Positions 46,505 through 55,841 are shown, numbered from the stretch's first letter. The stretch is 64,000 nucleotides of DNA from Fuerstiella marisgermanici (GCF_001983935.1 NZ_CP017641.1:310001-374000); one strand, 5' to 3'. Notes: generated by a model not told the origin, from the letters alone. Translations and numbers: made by a program.

Positions 46505-48055
46505 ATGCCGTACCAACAAACACAATGGGTTCCGCCCCACAGCTTCCAGCAAAAACGTCTGCGGTGCCTACTGCTTGGCATCAACGGAGCAGGCATGACG
46601 GCGGCTGCCGAAATCCTGAACGACGCGGGGCACACCGTGTTCGGCATGGATGCTGGCAATCCCACTCCATTTCCGTCGCGAAACTGCGCCGCAAGCAATG
46701 CTACAAGTTGGCCCGCCGATGCTGCTGCGGCGAGTGCGAATAGCCATCGTTTCCATGGCACGACGTTGCTGAATTGGGATCCGGATGCGATTCCTGCCGA
46801 CCTCGACGTTTGCGTATCCACGCGAGCTGTCGCAGCCGACGACCCGTTGACGAAGGCGTTAGCAGCGCAAGACATCCGTGTGATTGCATTGCCCACGTTC
46901 CTGGCTGAGATCTTCGCTGAACACCGGCAACTGTGCGTCGCTGGAACTCATGGCAAAAGCACCACGTCTGCGATGCTGACGTGGATTCTGGAACAGGCGG
47001 GGCGCACGCCAAGCTGCTTTGTGGGAGCTCACCAACTGGACGTGGACTGCTCCGGACGGTTTAGAACTTGGGCTTCTGGCGAGCCGTCTGCCGCCGCTTC
47101 GCCGCTCGCCGTGATTGAAAGCTGTGAGTTCCGATCGTCGTTTCTGGAGTTTGCCCCTAGTGTCGCGGTTATCACGGGGATCGAACGAGACCACTTCGAT
47201 TGCTTCCCGGACGCTGCCAGCGAAGATGCCGCCTTTGCTGAGTTTGTGGCTCGTGCGAAAGAAGGCAGTGTGTTGGTCCATCGAGCGGACTGTTCTCGCA
47301 GCGTCGCGGTTGCTCGGCAGTTTTTTGGACGCTCCGTCAGCTTCGAGGTTTGCGAGTCGCTTGAAGATCACTCGACGGATTCACGTGCTGATTGGCTGGC
47401 GAGTCGCCCGGTTGCTTCCGGACTCAGTTCTCGCTGCGAGTTGCATCACGACGGACGGCAGTACGAATTACGGCTTTCAGTTCCCGGTTTACACAACATT
47501 CACAACGCCATCGCGGCGATCGCGGCGGCCAACGCCGTGGGGGTCGATCCGGAAGTCGCCTGCCAGGCGCTGGGCAGCTTTCACGGCATTCGGCGGCGGT
47601 TCGAACTTCGGGGCCACTATGGCGGGATGACGTTGATCGACGACTACGCTCACCACCCAACGGCGATTCGTGAGACGTTGCAATCGGTTCGCCAGGCGTT
47701 TCCGGGCCGTCGCATCATTGCGGCCTTTGAGCCTCATCAACACGCTCGAACGACGGCATTGTTCAATGATTTTGTTCAGTCATTGGCGCTGGCGGACGAA
47801 ATTCTGATCCTTCCCGTTTTCGCGGCGCGGGAACAAGTGAGCCATTTGGAGTGCTGTCGGGCGAGCGGTCGGCTGGTAAAAGCACTAAACTCCGGCGGCG
47901 GTCGAGCATTCCTGTTTGCCAGTCTTGACCAGATTGTTTCGAGAATAGACCATTCCGGCAAACCGTCCGATATTTTTGTGACCATGGGAGCCGGCAGGAC
48001 CAACCTGATTCATGACGAACTCACTAGACGACTTCAACGAAATTCTGTCGCCTGA
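46505..48055 (+). CDS. murC: UDP-N-acetylmuramate--L-alanine ligase
   Basis: 516 residues. The N-terminal Rossmann domain has LLGINGAGMTAAAEILNDAG; the ATP site is GTHGKST at 147-153; the central domain has 'VITGIERDHFDCF', and the C-terminal domain has LIDDYAHHPTAIRETL and AFEPHQHART. These are the defining MurC motifs. It adds L-alanine to UDP-MurNAc, the first peptide step of peptidoglycan synthesis in the cytoplasm. Residues between 55 and 80 contain an Ala/Ser-rich loop not usual for MurC. The last 44 bp overlap the start of murB, so the two are translationally coupled. Its presence supports peptidoglycan synthesis in this planctomycete. Confidence 0.92.
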   Translation: MPYQQTQWVPPHSFQQKRLRCLLLGINGAGMTAAAEILNDAGHTVFGMDAGNPTPFPSRNCAASNATSWPADAAAASANSHRFHGTTLLNWDPDAIPADLDVCVSTRAVAADDPLTKALAAQDIRVIALPTFLAEIFAEHRQLCVAGTHGKSTTSAMLTWILEQAGRTPSCFVGAHQLDVDCSGRFRTWASGEPSAAASPLAVIESCEFRSSFLEFAPSVAVITGIERDHFDCFPDAASEDAAFAEFVARAKEGSVLVHRADCSRSVAVARQFFGRSVSFEVCESLEDHSTDSRADWLASRPVASGLSSRCELHHDGRQYELRLSVPGLHNIHNAIAAIAAANAVGVDPEVACQALGSFHGIRRRFELRGHYGGMTLIDDYAHHPTAIRETLQSVRQAFPGRRIIAAFEPHQHARTTALFNDFVQSLALADEILILPVFAAREQVSHLECCRASGRLVKALNSGGGRAFLFASLDQIVSRIDHSGKPSDIFVTMGAGRTNLIHDELTRRLQRNSVA

Positions 48056-48893
48056 CGAACCGCTGGCGAAGCACACCTGGCTAAAACTGGGCGGCAATGC
48101 CGAACGCTTCTACGTGCCAAAATCACGCGAGCAACTGATTGCATTGGTGCAGGCGTGTGTGGCAGCTGACATGCCGATCCGCATTCTCGGCGGCGGTTCC
48201 AATCTGATGGTGTCCGACGCTGGCGTTTCCGGCGCTGTGATCAAGCTGACGGATCCTGTGCTGTCGGCAATCTCTGTCGACGGCAATCGCGTCACAGCCG
48301 AAGGCGGTGCCCTGCTTTCGCGAGTCGTTTCTGAATCTGTGCGTTCAGGACTGGCGGGGCTTGAGAACCTGGTCGGCATCCCGGGCACTGTTGGCGGTGC
48401 TGTGGTTGGCAACGCGGGCGGTCGAAACGGCGACATTGGCGAATTCGTCAGCAAAGTCGAAGTGATGACTCACGCGGGCGAACTTGCTGAACGCACCGGC
48501 GACGAGCTGACGTTTGCGTACCGGTCGAGCACCATTACCGACTTGCTGGTGCTATCGGTGGACCTGGAACTGCGGCCTGACGAATCCGATGACCTGACGG
48601 CTCGCATGAAGAAGCTGTGGATTATGAAACGAGCGACGCAGCCGCTGGCCGATCAGTCCGCCGGTTGTATCTTCCGGAACCCTCGCGGGTTAAGTGCCGG
48701 AGCGCTAATCGAACAGTGCGGCCTGAAGGACCTCACGGTCGGGAAGGCTCGCATCAGTGACCGACATGCCAACTTTGTCGTGACCGAAGACGGCGCTACC
48801 AGTGCCGATGTGGATTCGTTGATTTCGAAAGTTCAGCACGCCGTCGCCGATAAATTTGGCGTGGATTTGGAACTGGAAATTCGAAAGTGGTAG
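48012..48893 (+). CDS. murB: UDP-N-acetylenolpyruvoylglucosamine reductase
   Basis: 293 residues. The start at 48012 lies inside murC, and no later ATG would leave the family's N-terminal 'HTWLKLGGNAERF' intact. FAD-binding motifs: ILGGGSNLMVSDAGV and LENLVGIPGTVGGAVVGNAGG. The C-terminal active-site segment is SAGCIFRNP, where C219 occupies the position of the catalytic serine of E. coli MurB; a cysteine is found there in many homologues. 'LIEQCGLKDLTVGKARIS' and 'HANFVV' follow. It reduces UDP-GlcNAc-enolpyruvate with NADPH to UDP-MurNAc, the substrate of MurC encoded just upstream. Confidence 0.93.
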   Translation: MTNSLDDFNEILSPDEPLAKHTWLKLGGNAERFYVPKSREQLIALVQACVAADMPIRILGGGSNLMVSDAGVSGAVIKLTDPVLSAISVDGNRVTAEGGALLSRVVSESVRSGLAGLENLVGIPGTVGGAVVGNAGGRNGDIGEFVSKVEVMTHAGELAERTGDELTFAYRSSTITDLLVLSVDLELRPDESDDLTARMKKLWIMKRATQPLADQSAGCIFRNPRGLSAGALIEQCGLKDLTVGKARISDRHANFVVTEDGATSADVDSLISKVQHAVADKFGVDLELEIRKW

Positions 48894-48916
48894 GCGTCGT
48901 CGTTGTGGGAGGGCTG

Positions 48917-50188
48917 CTACTCGGCAGCCTGTCCAGCAACGCTGAAGCGATGGACGGTCTTTGACGAATACGTCTCACCGGGCATCAGGGTCGTCGATGG
49001 AAAATGCGGCTGGTTGGGCGAATCCGGGTAGTGCTGAGTTTCCAGGCACAAACCGTGATGCTTGTCGAAGCCGCCGCTGTTTTCTGAACCGTCCAAAAAG
49101 TTGCCGCTGTAAAACTGGACGGCTGGTTCGGTGCTGAAGATTTCCACTACGCGACCGGATTCCGGCTCTTCCACCTTCGCGATCGGTACCAGCCCCTCCA
49201 TCTCGTGGTTGACGACAAAACAGTGATCATAGCCGCCTTCGACGTTGTCGATACGCGATCCAATCGAATGTGGTTGCACGAAATTCATCGCCGTATTGGC
49301 GACTGCCACCGTGTCACCTGTCGGGATTAGATGCTCATCGACAGGCAGATACAAATTGCAAAACAGCGTCAGACGGTGCTTCAGCACATCTCGTTCAGCA
49401 GCTCTCCCCGTCAGGTTCCAGTAGCAGTGGTTCGTGAGATTCACGACGGTTGGCTTGTCGGTGGTCGCTTCGTAGACAATGCTTAATTCGTTGTCTTCGT
49501 TTAGCGAATATGTGACGGATGTTTGCAGATTTCCCGGGTACCCGTCTTCGCCATCGGGGCTGGTGCGAGTGAACTCGACCTGAACGCTGGAATCGTCGGA
49601 TGTGGCCTCGGCATTCCACAGCGTTCTGTGAAAGCCCTGTTCGCCACCGTGCAGGTGGTTCGTTCCGTCGTTTTTTGCGAGTCGATAGATATTGCCATTT
49701 AATCCGAACATGCCGTTGGCGATTCTGTTCCCATAGCGGCCGACGGTGGTTCCGAAGTACGCGGGATTCTTCAGCCACATTTCCGGCTTTTCGTAGCTCA
49801 GCACAATGTTGGCTGGCTTGCCGTCCTTGTCCGGCGTGTCGACTCTCACAACGGTGGCGCCCCAGTTGATCAGGCGTACAGTCACGCCGTTTGAATTTGT
49901 CAGCGTGTATTGTTCGATGATCTGGCCGTCATCAGTCTTGCCGAATTCTGAATGCTTCCAATCCATACTGTTGTCGTCTTGTTCAGGCAAAGGAAAAACG
50001 GCTGGGACCGCCGGTGCAGATGTGGTGGAAACGGTCGCGGCGACTGGCTCTTGCGGTGCGGACACAACCATGCTCGGTTGAGCCACGGAGTTTGTGCCAG
50101 AATCGCCACAGCCGCAAGCAACCAGGAAAAGAACTCCGACAACCAAAATTCGGTCGGCCAGTTCGGTAAAAGCGATCATTTTGGGCAC
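48917..50188 (-). CDS. Aldose 1-epimerase (galactose mutarotase) with lipoprotein signal
   Basis: 423 residues from GTG 50188, which has cGGAG eight bases upstream; ATG 50179 is an alternative. The N-terminus has a hydrophobic segment ending in a lipobox-like VACGCGDSG, so the enzyme is likely a lipoprotein facing the periplasm. The mutarotase fold shows GRYGNRIANGMF, the substrate loop 'NDGTNHLHGGEQGFHRTLWNAE', the catalytic His in VVNLTNHCYWNL, 'FCNLYLPVDEHLIPTGD' and the catalytic Glu in LCLETQHYPDSPN. It interconverts alpha and beta anomers of hexoses such as galactose or glucose. Extracytoplasmic placement suggests handling sugars released from polysaccharides. Convergent with murB by 23 bp. 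Confidence 0.88.
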   Translation of the reverse strand: MPKMIAFTELADRILVVGVLFLVACGCGDSGTNSVAQPSMVVSAPQEPVAATVSTTSAPAVPAVFPLPEQDDNSMDWKHSEFGKTDDGQIIEQYTLTNSNGVTVRLINWGATVVRVDTPDKDGKPANIVLSYEKPEMWLKNPAYFGTTVGRYGNRIANGMFGLNGNIYRLAKNDGTNHLHGGEQGFHRTLWNAEATSDDSSVQVEFTRTSPDGEDGYPGNLQTSVTYSLNEDNELSIVYEATTDKPTVVNLTNHCYWNLTGRAAERDVLKHRLTLFCNLYLPVDEHLIPTGDTVAVANTAMNFVQPHSIGSRIDNVEGGYDHCFVVNHEMEGLVPIAKVEEPESGRVVEIFSTEPAVQFYSGNFLDGSENSGGFDKHHGLCLETQHYPDSPNQPHFPSTTLMPGETYSSKTVHRFSVAGQAAE

Positions 50189-50328
50189 CGTATCATCTCC
50201 GTAAACACGCCACGCGATTCCTGACGGCAGGGAAGTCCCGCAGGACGCCGTTTATATCCATTCCTTCCGAGTTCGGAAACAAGAGTTTTTTCTGTTGCCA
50301 GCCGTGCGATTGCCAATCAAACTGGCAT

Positions 50329-50346
50329 TAGTTAGCGTGCTAACTA
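50329..50346. promoter_or_regulatory. SlyA/MarR-type operator palindrome
   Basis: TAGTTAGC-GT-GCTAACTA is an 18-bp perfect inverted repeat with a 2-bp centre. Its core TTAGC-GT-GCTAA equals the known SlyA consensus TTAGCAAGCTAA except for the two central bases. It lies about 50 bp before the proposed MarR start and therefore fits an autoregulatory operator for the efflux operon. Confidence 0.6.
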
Positions 50347-50396
50347 GTTGTGCGGTTGCTATCGGGCCCCAGCACTGCAAAGAAAACGAGGCTCGT

Positions 50397-50864
50397 GTGT
50401 CGGTGGACATTCAACACGATTTTGAAGAGAGCATCGGTTATTGGGTCACCATTTCTGCGCTCGCGTTTCGTAAAGCGTTGAATGAAGATCTTGCACCTCA
50501 CGGCATCACTTTTCGGCAGTCACAGGTGCTCGGCTGGCTGGTTTTGGAGGGTGAGTTATCGCAGTCCGAACTGGCAGCTCGCATGGAAGTCGAAGCGCCG
50601 ACGCTGGCGGGTTTGATTTCACGTATGGAAGCAGCTGGTCTGGTGGCTCGGCACAGCTGCCCGAACGATGGACGCCGCAAAATTATTCGCATTGAAGAAG
50701 CGGCGAAGCCAGTCTGGGAAAAAATTGCAGAATGTGCGCGGCGTCTGCGAGCCGCAGCAACGACAGGCTTGTCAGAAGAACAGGTCCGCCAGCTTCTTGA
50801 TTGGCTGCGTGTCGTCCACGAAAACCTGAGCCAGCGATCGCTGGCTGTGTCTGATTCTGTGTGA
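50397..50864 (+). CDS. MarR-family transcriptional regulator
   Basis: 155 residues if GTG 50397 is used (GAGG five bases upstream); the open frame extends upstream, but that part would cover the operator and is not protein-like. Helices for dimerisation frame a winged helix-turn-helix: GITFRQSQVLGWLVLEG, LSQSELAARMEVEAPTLAGL (recognition helix) and wing 'SCPNDGRRKIIRI'. The 'ELAARMEVEAPTLxGLISRME' pattern is the MarR/SlyA type. These dimers bind palindromes and release them when bound to phenolic or lipophilic compounds. The palindrome at 50329-50346 and the RND pump genes downstream (33 bp to the adaptor) fit a repressor of drug efflux. Confidence 0.87.
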   Translation: MSVDIQHDFEESIGYWVTISALAFRKALNEDLAPHGITFRQSQVLGWLVLEGELSQSELAARMEVEAPTLAGLISRMEAAGLVARHSCPNDGRRKIIRIEEAAKPVWEKIAECARRLRAAATTGLSEEQVRQLLDWLRVVHENLSQRSLAVSDSV

Positions 50865-50897
50865 ACTTAGGTATTTCTTAATCCTACCTGCAACAAC

Positions 50898-52205
50898 ATG
50901 CCCACCAAAATTATGCGCACTACAACATTCGCTGCTTTAATCCTGGTCGCGATTCCTGTCGCATTTGGCCAGGCTCCGCCTCCGGCGCCGGTTGTCGTTG
51001 TCCCGGTCGTCGATCGTCAGCTTCGTACGGGACAGACGTTTGTCGGCACCATCCAGCCTGAACAGCGAGCCACCATTGGCAGCGCGGTCGACGGTCGTGT
51101 GGTGAAGTTCCCCGTCAATGAAGGTGATCGAGTTGAAGCCGGGCAGGCACTGGCTGAACTTCTGACAGAAACGATCAAGCTGGAATTGGAAGGCGCAGAG
51201 GGGGAACTTCAGTTTCGCGAGCAGGAACTGGCCGAACTGGAAAACGGGACTCGGCAGGAAGACATCGACCAGGCGAAAGCTCAAACGCTGGCCGCCAGAA
51301 CGGCGGTGACGCTGGCCGAAAAGCGATTGGTGCGAATAGACCAACTCATCAAAACAAACACCGCCAGTCGCGACCAGCTGGATGAAGCGCAGGCCGCGGT
51401 GGACAACGCCAAAGCCGTGTTGGCAGAACGCGAAGCCGCAGAAGCGCTTGCGATCGCCGGCCCGCGTAAAGAACGGATTGCTCAGTCCAAAGCGCGAGTG
51501 GCGATTCAGAAGGCCATGGTGAATAAGCTCAGCGACCAGATCAAAAAACACACGATGATCGCTCGCTTCGCCGGCTATGTCGTCGCCGAACACACGGAAA
51601 TTGGTCAGTGGGTGAATCGCGGCGACGCGGTAGCGGAGATTGTGGGCATCGACCGAGTCGACGTGACGGCCAGCGTTCTGGAAGCTCACGTGCCATATAT
51701 TGAAGTTGGAATGGAAGCCCGCGTCGAAGTGCCGGCCCTGCCGGATCGAGTCTTCATTGGCAAGGTTGCGATTGTTGTGCCGCAGGGGGACGCTCGGTCA
51801 CGCACATTTCCCGTTAAGGTTCGACTGGACAACGAATTTAAGGGCGACAAACCGCTGCTGAATGCCGGCATGCTGGCCCGAGTGACGCTTCCCACCGGCC
51901 CCGAAAAAATGGCTCGCATGGTCCCCAAGGACGCTCTGGTCCTGGGTGGTGCGACCCCGATCGTGTTTGTTGTCGATACCGGTGAAAAGGGCGTTCAGAC
52001 CGTGCGGCCGATGCCGGTCACGCTCGGAGCTCCCAGCGGCGCGCTGATCGAAGTGCGTGGCGATTTGCAGCCGAAGGAACTCGTCGTCGTACAGGGCAAC
52101 GAACGCTTACGGCCGGGGCAGACAGTCAAGATTATCCGCGAAGCCGCTGTGGAAAAGTTCGCCGCAAAGGATCTCGATGCGATCAAGCCCGGTGCTGCCG
52201 AATAG
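50898..52205 (+). CDS. RND efflux periplasmic adaptor (membrane-fusion protein)
   Basis: 435 residues from ATG 50898 (ATG 50913 is an alternative). Signal peptide: TTFAALILVAIPVAFG, cleavage before QAPPPAP. The adaptor fold is seen in order: barrel-sandwich half 'GSAVDGRVVKFPVNEGDRVEAGQALAEL' in parts, a helical hairpin coiled coil at about 100-205 (ELEGAEGELQFREQELAELE; TASRDQLDEAQAAVDNAKAV), the second lipoyl half 'IARFAGYVVAEHTEIGQWV', then beta-barrel and membrane-proximal domains (VPALPDRVFIGKVAIVVPQG). It links the inner-membrane pump encoded next to an outer-membrane channel. No TolC-type channel gene is present in the window. Confidence 0.9.
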   Translation: MPTKIMRTTTFAALILVAIPVAFGQAPPPAPVVVVPVVDRQLRTGQTFVGTIQPEQRATIGSAVDGRVVKFPVNEGDRVEAGQALAELLTETIKLELEGAEGELQFREQELAELENGTRQEDIDQAKAQTLAARTAVTLAEKRLVRIDQLIKTNTASRDQLDEAQAAVDNAKAVLAEREAAEALAIAGPRKERIAQSKARVAIQKAMVNKLSDQIKKHTMIARFAGYVVAEHTEIGQWVNRGDAVAEIVGIDRVDVTASVLEAHVPYIEVGMEARVEVPALPDRVFIGKVAIVVPQGDARSRTFPVKVRLDNEFKGDKPLLNAGMLARVTLPTGPEKMARMVPKDALVLGGATPIVFVVDTGEKGVQTVRPMPVTLGAPSGALIEVRGDLQPKELVVVQGNERLRPGQTVKIIREAAVEKFAAKDLDAIKPGAAE

Positions 52206-52271
52206 ATCTGATACCTGCAACCTGAATTCAACGCTCATCCCACCACCGTCAAACCTTCCGACCTTCCTGCC

Positions 52272-55200
52272 ATGAAACTTATCGAAGCCTTTGTCAGCAG
52301 TCCGGTGAAAGTCAGTGTCGGCGTGCTGATGCTGATTCTGTTTGGCTGTGTCGCCTTGCTGCGCATGCCCATGCAGCTAACGCCGGAAGTGCAGACGCCG
52401 ACCATCACTGTTCAAACTCGCTGGCCTGGGGCGAGTCCTCAGGAGATCGAACGGGAAATCATTATTGAACAGGAAGAGCAACTCAAAAGCGTCGAAAGCC
52501 TGACCAAACTGTCGTCCGAAAGTTCCGACTCCACCGGCAACATCACGCTGGAATTTCGAGTCGGCACGAATATGGACAAGGCGGTTGTCGACGTCATTGG
52601 TCGCCTGGAACAGGTGCCGCAATATCCGGAAGACGCCGATAAGCCAGTCATCAGCACGTCTAACGCATCGGACCGGCCCATCGCATGGTTCATTCTTAGC
52701 GCCGAACGACCGACGACAGAACGCATCGACGAATTCGCGGCCGCTCATCCTGAATTGAAGGAAGGTCTCGACAAAGCTCGCAATGCCTTCAACCCTGGCC
52801 TCGCCATGTTGCGGCTACGAAATCTGGCGGAAGAACATCCTGAAGTGGCGGAACTGTTGCCACCGCCGGAACTGGAAGTCACTAAGCTGCGGCGCTTTGC
52901 AGAAGACGAAATCGAATCGAGGTTCGAACGCATCTCCGGCGTGTCGCAGGCCAACGTACTTGGTGGCCTGGAAGACGAACTGCAGGTCATTATCGATCCG
53001 GAAAGCCTAGCCGCTCGCTCGCTGACAATTGAGGACGTTCGGCAGGTTCTCCGCAGCCAGAACACGGATGTGTCGGCAGGCGACTTTTGGGAGAGCAAAC
53101 GTCGTTGGGTCGTGCGAACTCTGGGGCAGTTCCGATCGCCAGACCAGGTAGCCAATCAACTTCTGGCGGTACGCGATGGGGCACCCGTGTACGTTCGAGA
53201 TGTCGCCGAGGTCAAGCTGGGTTACAAAAAGCCGGACGGTCTTGTGCGGCGTTTTGGTGAATCCAGTATCGCTATTAACGCGCTGCGCGAAACCGGTGCC
53301 AACGTGCTGGATGTGATGTCGGGGCTGCGAGCTATCAACGAAGAGCTGAACGCAGACATTTTGAAGAAGCGTGGCCTTGTGTTGACTCAGGTCTACGACG
53401 AAACCGACTACATTTATTCTTCCGTCGATTTGGTGCAGCAGAACATTTTCATCGGCGGTGCTCTGACCATGATTGTGCTCATGGGCTTTCTGCATCTGGG
53501 TATCCGCACGCTGATTATCATTCCGCTGATTCTGGCCTCGTCGTGGGCGGCCGCGTTTGTGTCGCCATGGTTCTTTGCCGTGACTTTGGCCATCATCATT
53601 ATCGGCGGATTTTGGTTCGCTCGCGGAGCACTGGTCGTGGGGCTGGCCATTCCGGTCAGCATCATCGGCACCTTCCTGGTGCTGCAGATTTTGGGGCGGT
53701 CGCTGAACGTGATCAGCCTAGCCGGAATGGCGTTCGCCGTCGGTATGCTGGTCGACAACGCGGTCGTGGTTCTGGAAAACATCTATCGCCGTTACGAATC
53801 GCTGGGCGAAAAGCCATTTGTCGCAGCGGTCCGAGGAACCCAGGAAGTGCTCGGCGCGGTGGTGGCTTCAACACTGACGACGATTGCCGTGTTTCTGCCA
53901 ATCGTGTTTATTCAACAGGAAGCGGGCCAGCTTTTCCGCGACATCGCTTTGGCCATTAGCGCGGCTGTCGCGCTTTCGATGGTCGTGTCAATGACGGTCA
54001 TCCCGACCTCGGCCGCGCGACTGTTTCGACGAGAAGACGAGGAAGACGACGACAGTTCAGACGTCCGCGCCGAACAAGCGGTAGCGCCGCAGAATCGAGG
54101 CTTCTTTGCTGGGATTCAGCGGAGTGTTCTGGCGCCGGTCAACTGGTTCGGCAAGGTGTTTGTCGGGTTCGTGACATCCGTCAACGCATGGGTGCAGCGA
54201 GGGTTTATTCGACGCGTTGCGTTGCTGACGGTTTTGGTTTGTGGAGCGTTCTATCTGACTTATGCGTTTTGGCCGAAGGTCGAATACCTTCCGACCGGCA
54301 ATCGAAATCTGGTGTTTGGAATCCTGCTGCCGCCGCCCGGCTATAACCTCGACCAATTGATGGAAATGGGTGAGCAGGTTGAACGCGAACTGAAGCCGTA
54401 TTGGGATATCGAACCAGACAGCCCGGAGCGAGCGAAACTCGATTTCCCGATGATCGGCGACTTCTTTTTTGTCGCTCGCGGACGCAGCGTATTTTTGGGG
54501 ATTCGAGCTCACAACCCGATGGAAGTCGCCAAGTTGGTGCCTCTGGTGTCGCAGGTGGGTTCGCGGTTGCCTGGCACGTTTGCTGTGGCCAAGCAGTCCA
54601 GCTTGTTCGAGCAGGGGCTCACAGCCGGCCGAACGATCGACGTGGAGATTACCGGCCCGGAACTGCAGAAGCTGGTGGGACTTGGCGGACAGATTTTCGG
54701 TCTGGTGCGCGGGGCTATCGAGAATGTCCAGGCGCGGCCAGTGCCGAGTCTTGACCTTTCGAGTCCGGAAATTCACGTTGAACCAAGACTGATGCAGGCT
54801 TCGCAAATGGGCCTGAACACGACGGAACTGGGCTATGCTGTTAACGCACTGGTCGACGGAGCGTACGCTGGCGACTACTTCCTTGAAGGTGACAAGATCG
54901 ATGTGACGATCACGGGCCGTGAAAAGTACGCCGACAGTATTCAGAATTTGCGTGCTCTTCCGATCGCCACGCCGATTGGGCAACTGGTCAGCCTTGAAGC
55001 GGTTGCCACCGTGAACGAACGCAGTGGGCCGGAACAGATTAATCACCGTGAACGCGAGCGTTCCATCACGATCGAAGTGTCTCCACCGCAGGACATGGCT
55101 TTGGAAGATGCGATGGCCATTCTTCGCGACGACATCATCCAGCCTCTGCGCGAAAGCGGACAGCTGGAAGGCGGCTACCGAGTGACATTGGCCGGGACGG

Positions 55201-55841
55201 CCGACAAACTCTCCAGCACGTGGGAGGCGTTGCAGTTTAACGTGGCCCTAGCGCTGTTGATCACGTATTTGCTGATGGCGGCGTTGTTCGAATCGTGGCT
55301 GTATCCGTTGGTGGTCATCTTTAGCGTGCCGTTGGGAGCCGTCGGCGGAGTGTTGGGCTTGAACGCACTAAACTGGTGGCTGTCGCGCGAGACCGGAACC
55401 ATTTACGGCCAGCCGCTGGACGTTCTAACGATGCTGGGTTTTGTGATTTTGATCGGCACCGTGGTGAACAATCCGATTTTGATTGTGCATCAGTCGCTGA
55501 ACCTGATCCGTGAAGGGATGAACCGACAGGCGGCCATTCTGGAAAGTGTTCGCACGCGAATTCGCCCGATCTTCATGACTACGCTGACCACGGTTCTTGG
55601 CCTGATGCCACTGGTACTGTTCCCCGGAGCTGGCAGCGAACTTTATCGGGGCCTCGGTAGTGTGGTCCTGGGCGGTTTGATGGTGTCCACCGTGTTCACG
55701 CTGTTTCTTGTGCCGACGCTGTTTAGTTTGACGATGGACGGCAAGGATGCGTTTGTCCGACTGTTCGTCCGCAAGCGAAAACGGAAGCGTATCGTCGTTC
55801 CGGAACCAAAGCCCGAAAAGGATTTGGTCCCGGCATCGTAG
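52272..55841 (+). CDS. RND-family efflux pump inner-membrane subunit with unusual insertions
   Basis: 1189 residues against about 1030-1050 for AcrB-type pumps. Starts with 'FVSSPVKVSVGVLMLILFG', then porter domain 'PTITVQTRWPGASPQEIERE' and 'GRLEQVPQYPEDADKPVIST'. At about 145-205 an extra segment (IDEFAAAHPELKEGLDKARN, LRNLAEEHPEVAELLPPPEL) enlarges the porter domain. Between the second and third membrane helices, 'IRTLIIIPLILASSWAAAF' and 'FFAVTLAIIIIGGFWFARG' form an extra hydrophobic hairpin not seen in AcrB. The proton-relay helix reads AGMAFAVGMLVDNAVVVLENI; the usual second Asp of the DD pair is Asn (VDN). 'FIQQEAGQLFRDIALAISAA' and the second half with 'MLGFVILIGTVVNNPILIVH' follow. 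Substrates are unknown; hydrophobic drugs or lipids are likely. Confidence 0.9.
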   Translation: MKLIEAFVSSPVKVSVGVLMLILFGCVALLRMPMQLTPEVQTPTITVQTRWPGASPQEIEREIIIEQEEQLKSVESLTKLSSESSDSTGNITLEFRVGTNMDKAVVDVIGRLEQVPQYPEDADKPVISTSNASDRPIAWFILSAERPTTERIDEFAAAHPELKEGLDKARNAFNPGLAMLRLRNLAEEHPEVAELLPPPELEVTKLRRFAEDEIESRFERISGVSQANVLGGLEDELQVIIDPESLAARSLTIEDVRQVLRSQNTDVSAGDFWESKRRWVVRTLGQFRSPDQVANQLLAVRDGAPVYVRDVAEVKLGYKKPDGLVRRFGESSIAINALRETGANVLDVMSGLRAINEELNADILKKRGLVLTQVYDETDYIYSSVDLVQQNIFIGGALTMIVLMGFLHLGIRTLIIIPLILASSWAAAFVSPWFFAVTLAIIIIGGFWFARGALVVGLAIPVSIIGTFLVLQILGRSLNVISLAGMAFAVGMLVDNAVVVLENIYRRYESLGEKPFVAAVRGTQEVLGAVVASTLTTIAVFLPIVFIQQEAGQLFRDIALAISAAVALSMVVSMTVIPTSAARLFRREDEEDDDSSDVRAEQAVAPQNRGFFAGIQRSVLAPVNWFGKVFVGFVTSVNAWVQRGFIRRVALLTVLVCGAFYLTYAFWPKVEYLPTGNRNLVFGILLPPPGYNLDQLMEMGEQVERELKPYWDIEPDSPERAKLDFPMIGDFFFVARGRSVFLGIRAHNPMEVAKLVPLVSQVGSRLPGTFAVAKQSSLFEQGLTAGRTIDVEITGPELQKLVGLGGQIFGLVRGAIENVQARPVPSLDLSSPEIHVEPRLMQASQMGLNTTELGYAVNALVDGAYAGDYFLEGDKIDVTITGREKYADSIQNLRALPIATPIGQLVSLEAVATVNERSGPEQINHRERERSITIEVSPPQDMALEDAMAILRDDIIQPLRESGQLEGGYRVTLAGTADKLSSTWEALQFNVALALLITYLLMAALFESWLYPLVVIFSVPLGAVGGVLGLNALNWWLSRETGTIYGQPLDVLTMLGFVILIGTVVNNPILIVHQSLNLIREGMNRQAAILESVRTRIRPIFMTTLTTVLGLMPLVLFPGAGSELYRGLGSVVLGGLMVSTVFTLFLVPTLFSLTMDGKDAFVRLFVRKRKRKRIVVPEPKPEKDLVPAS

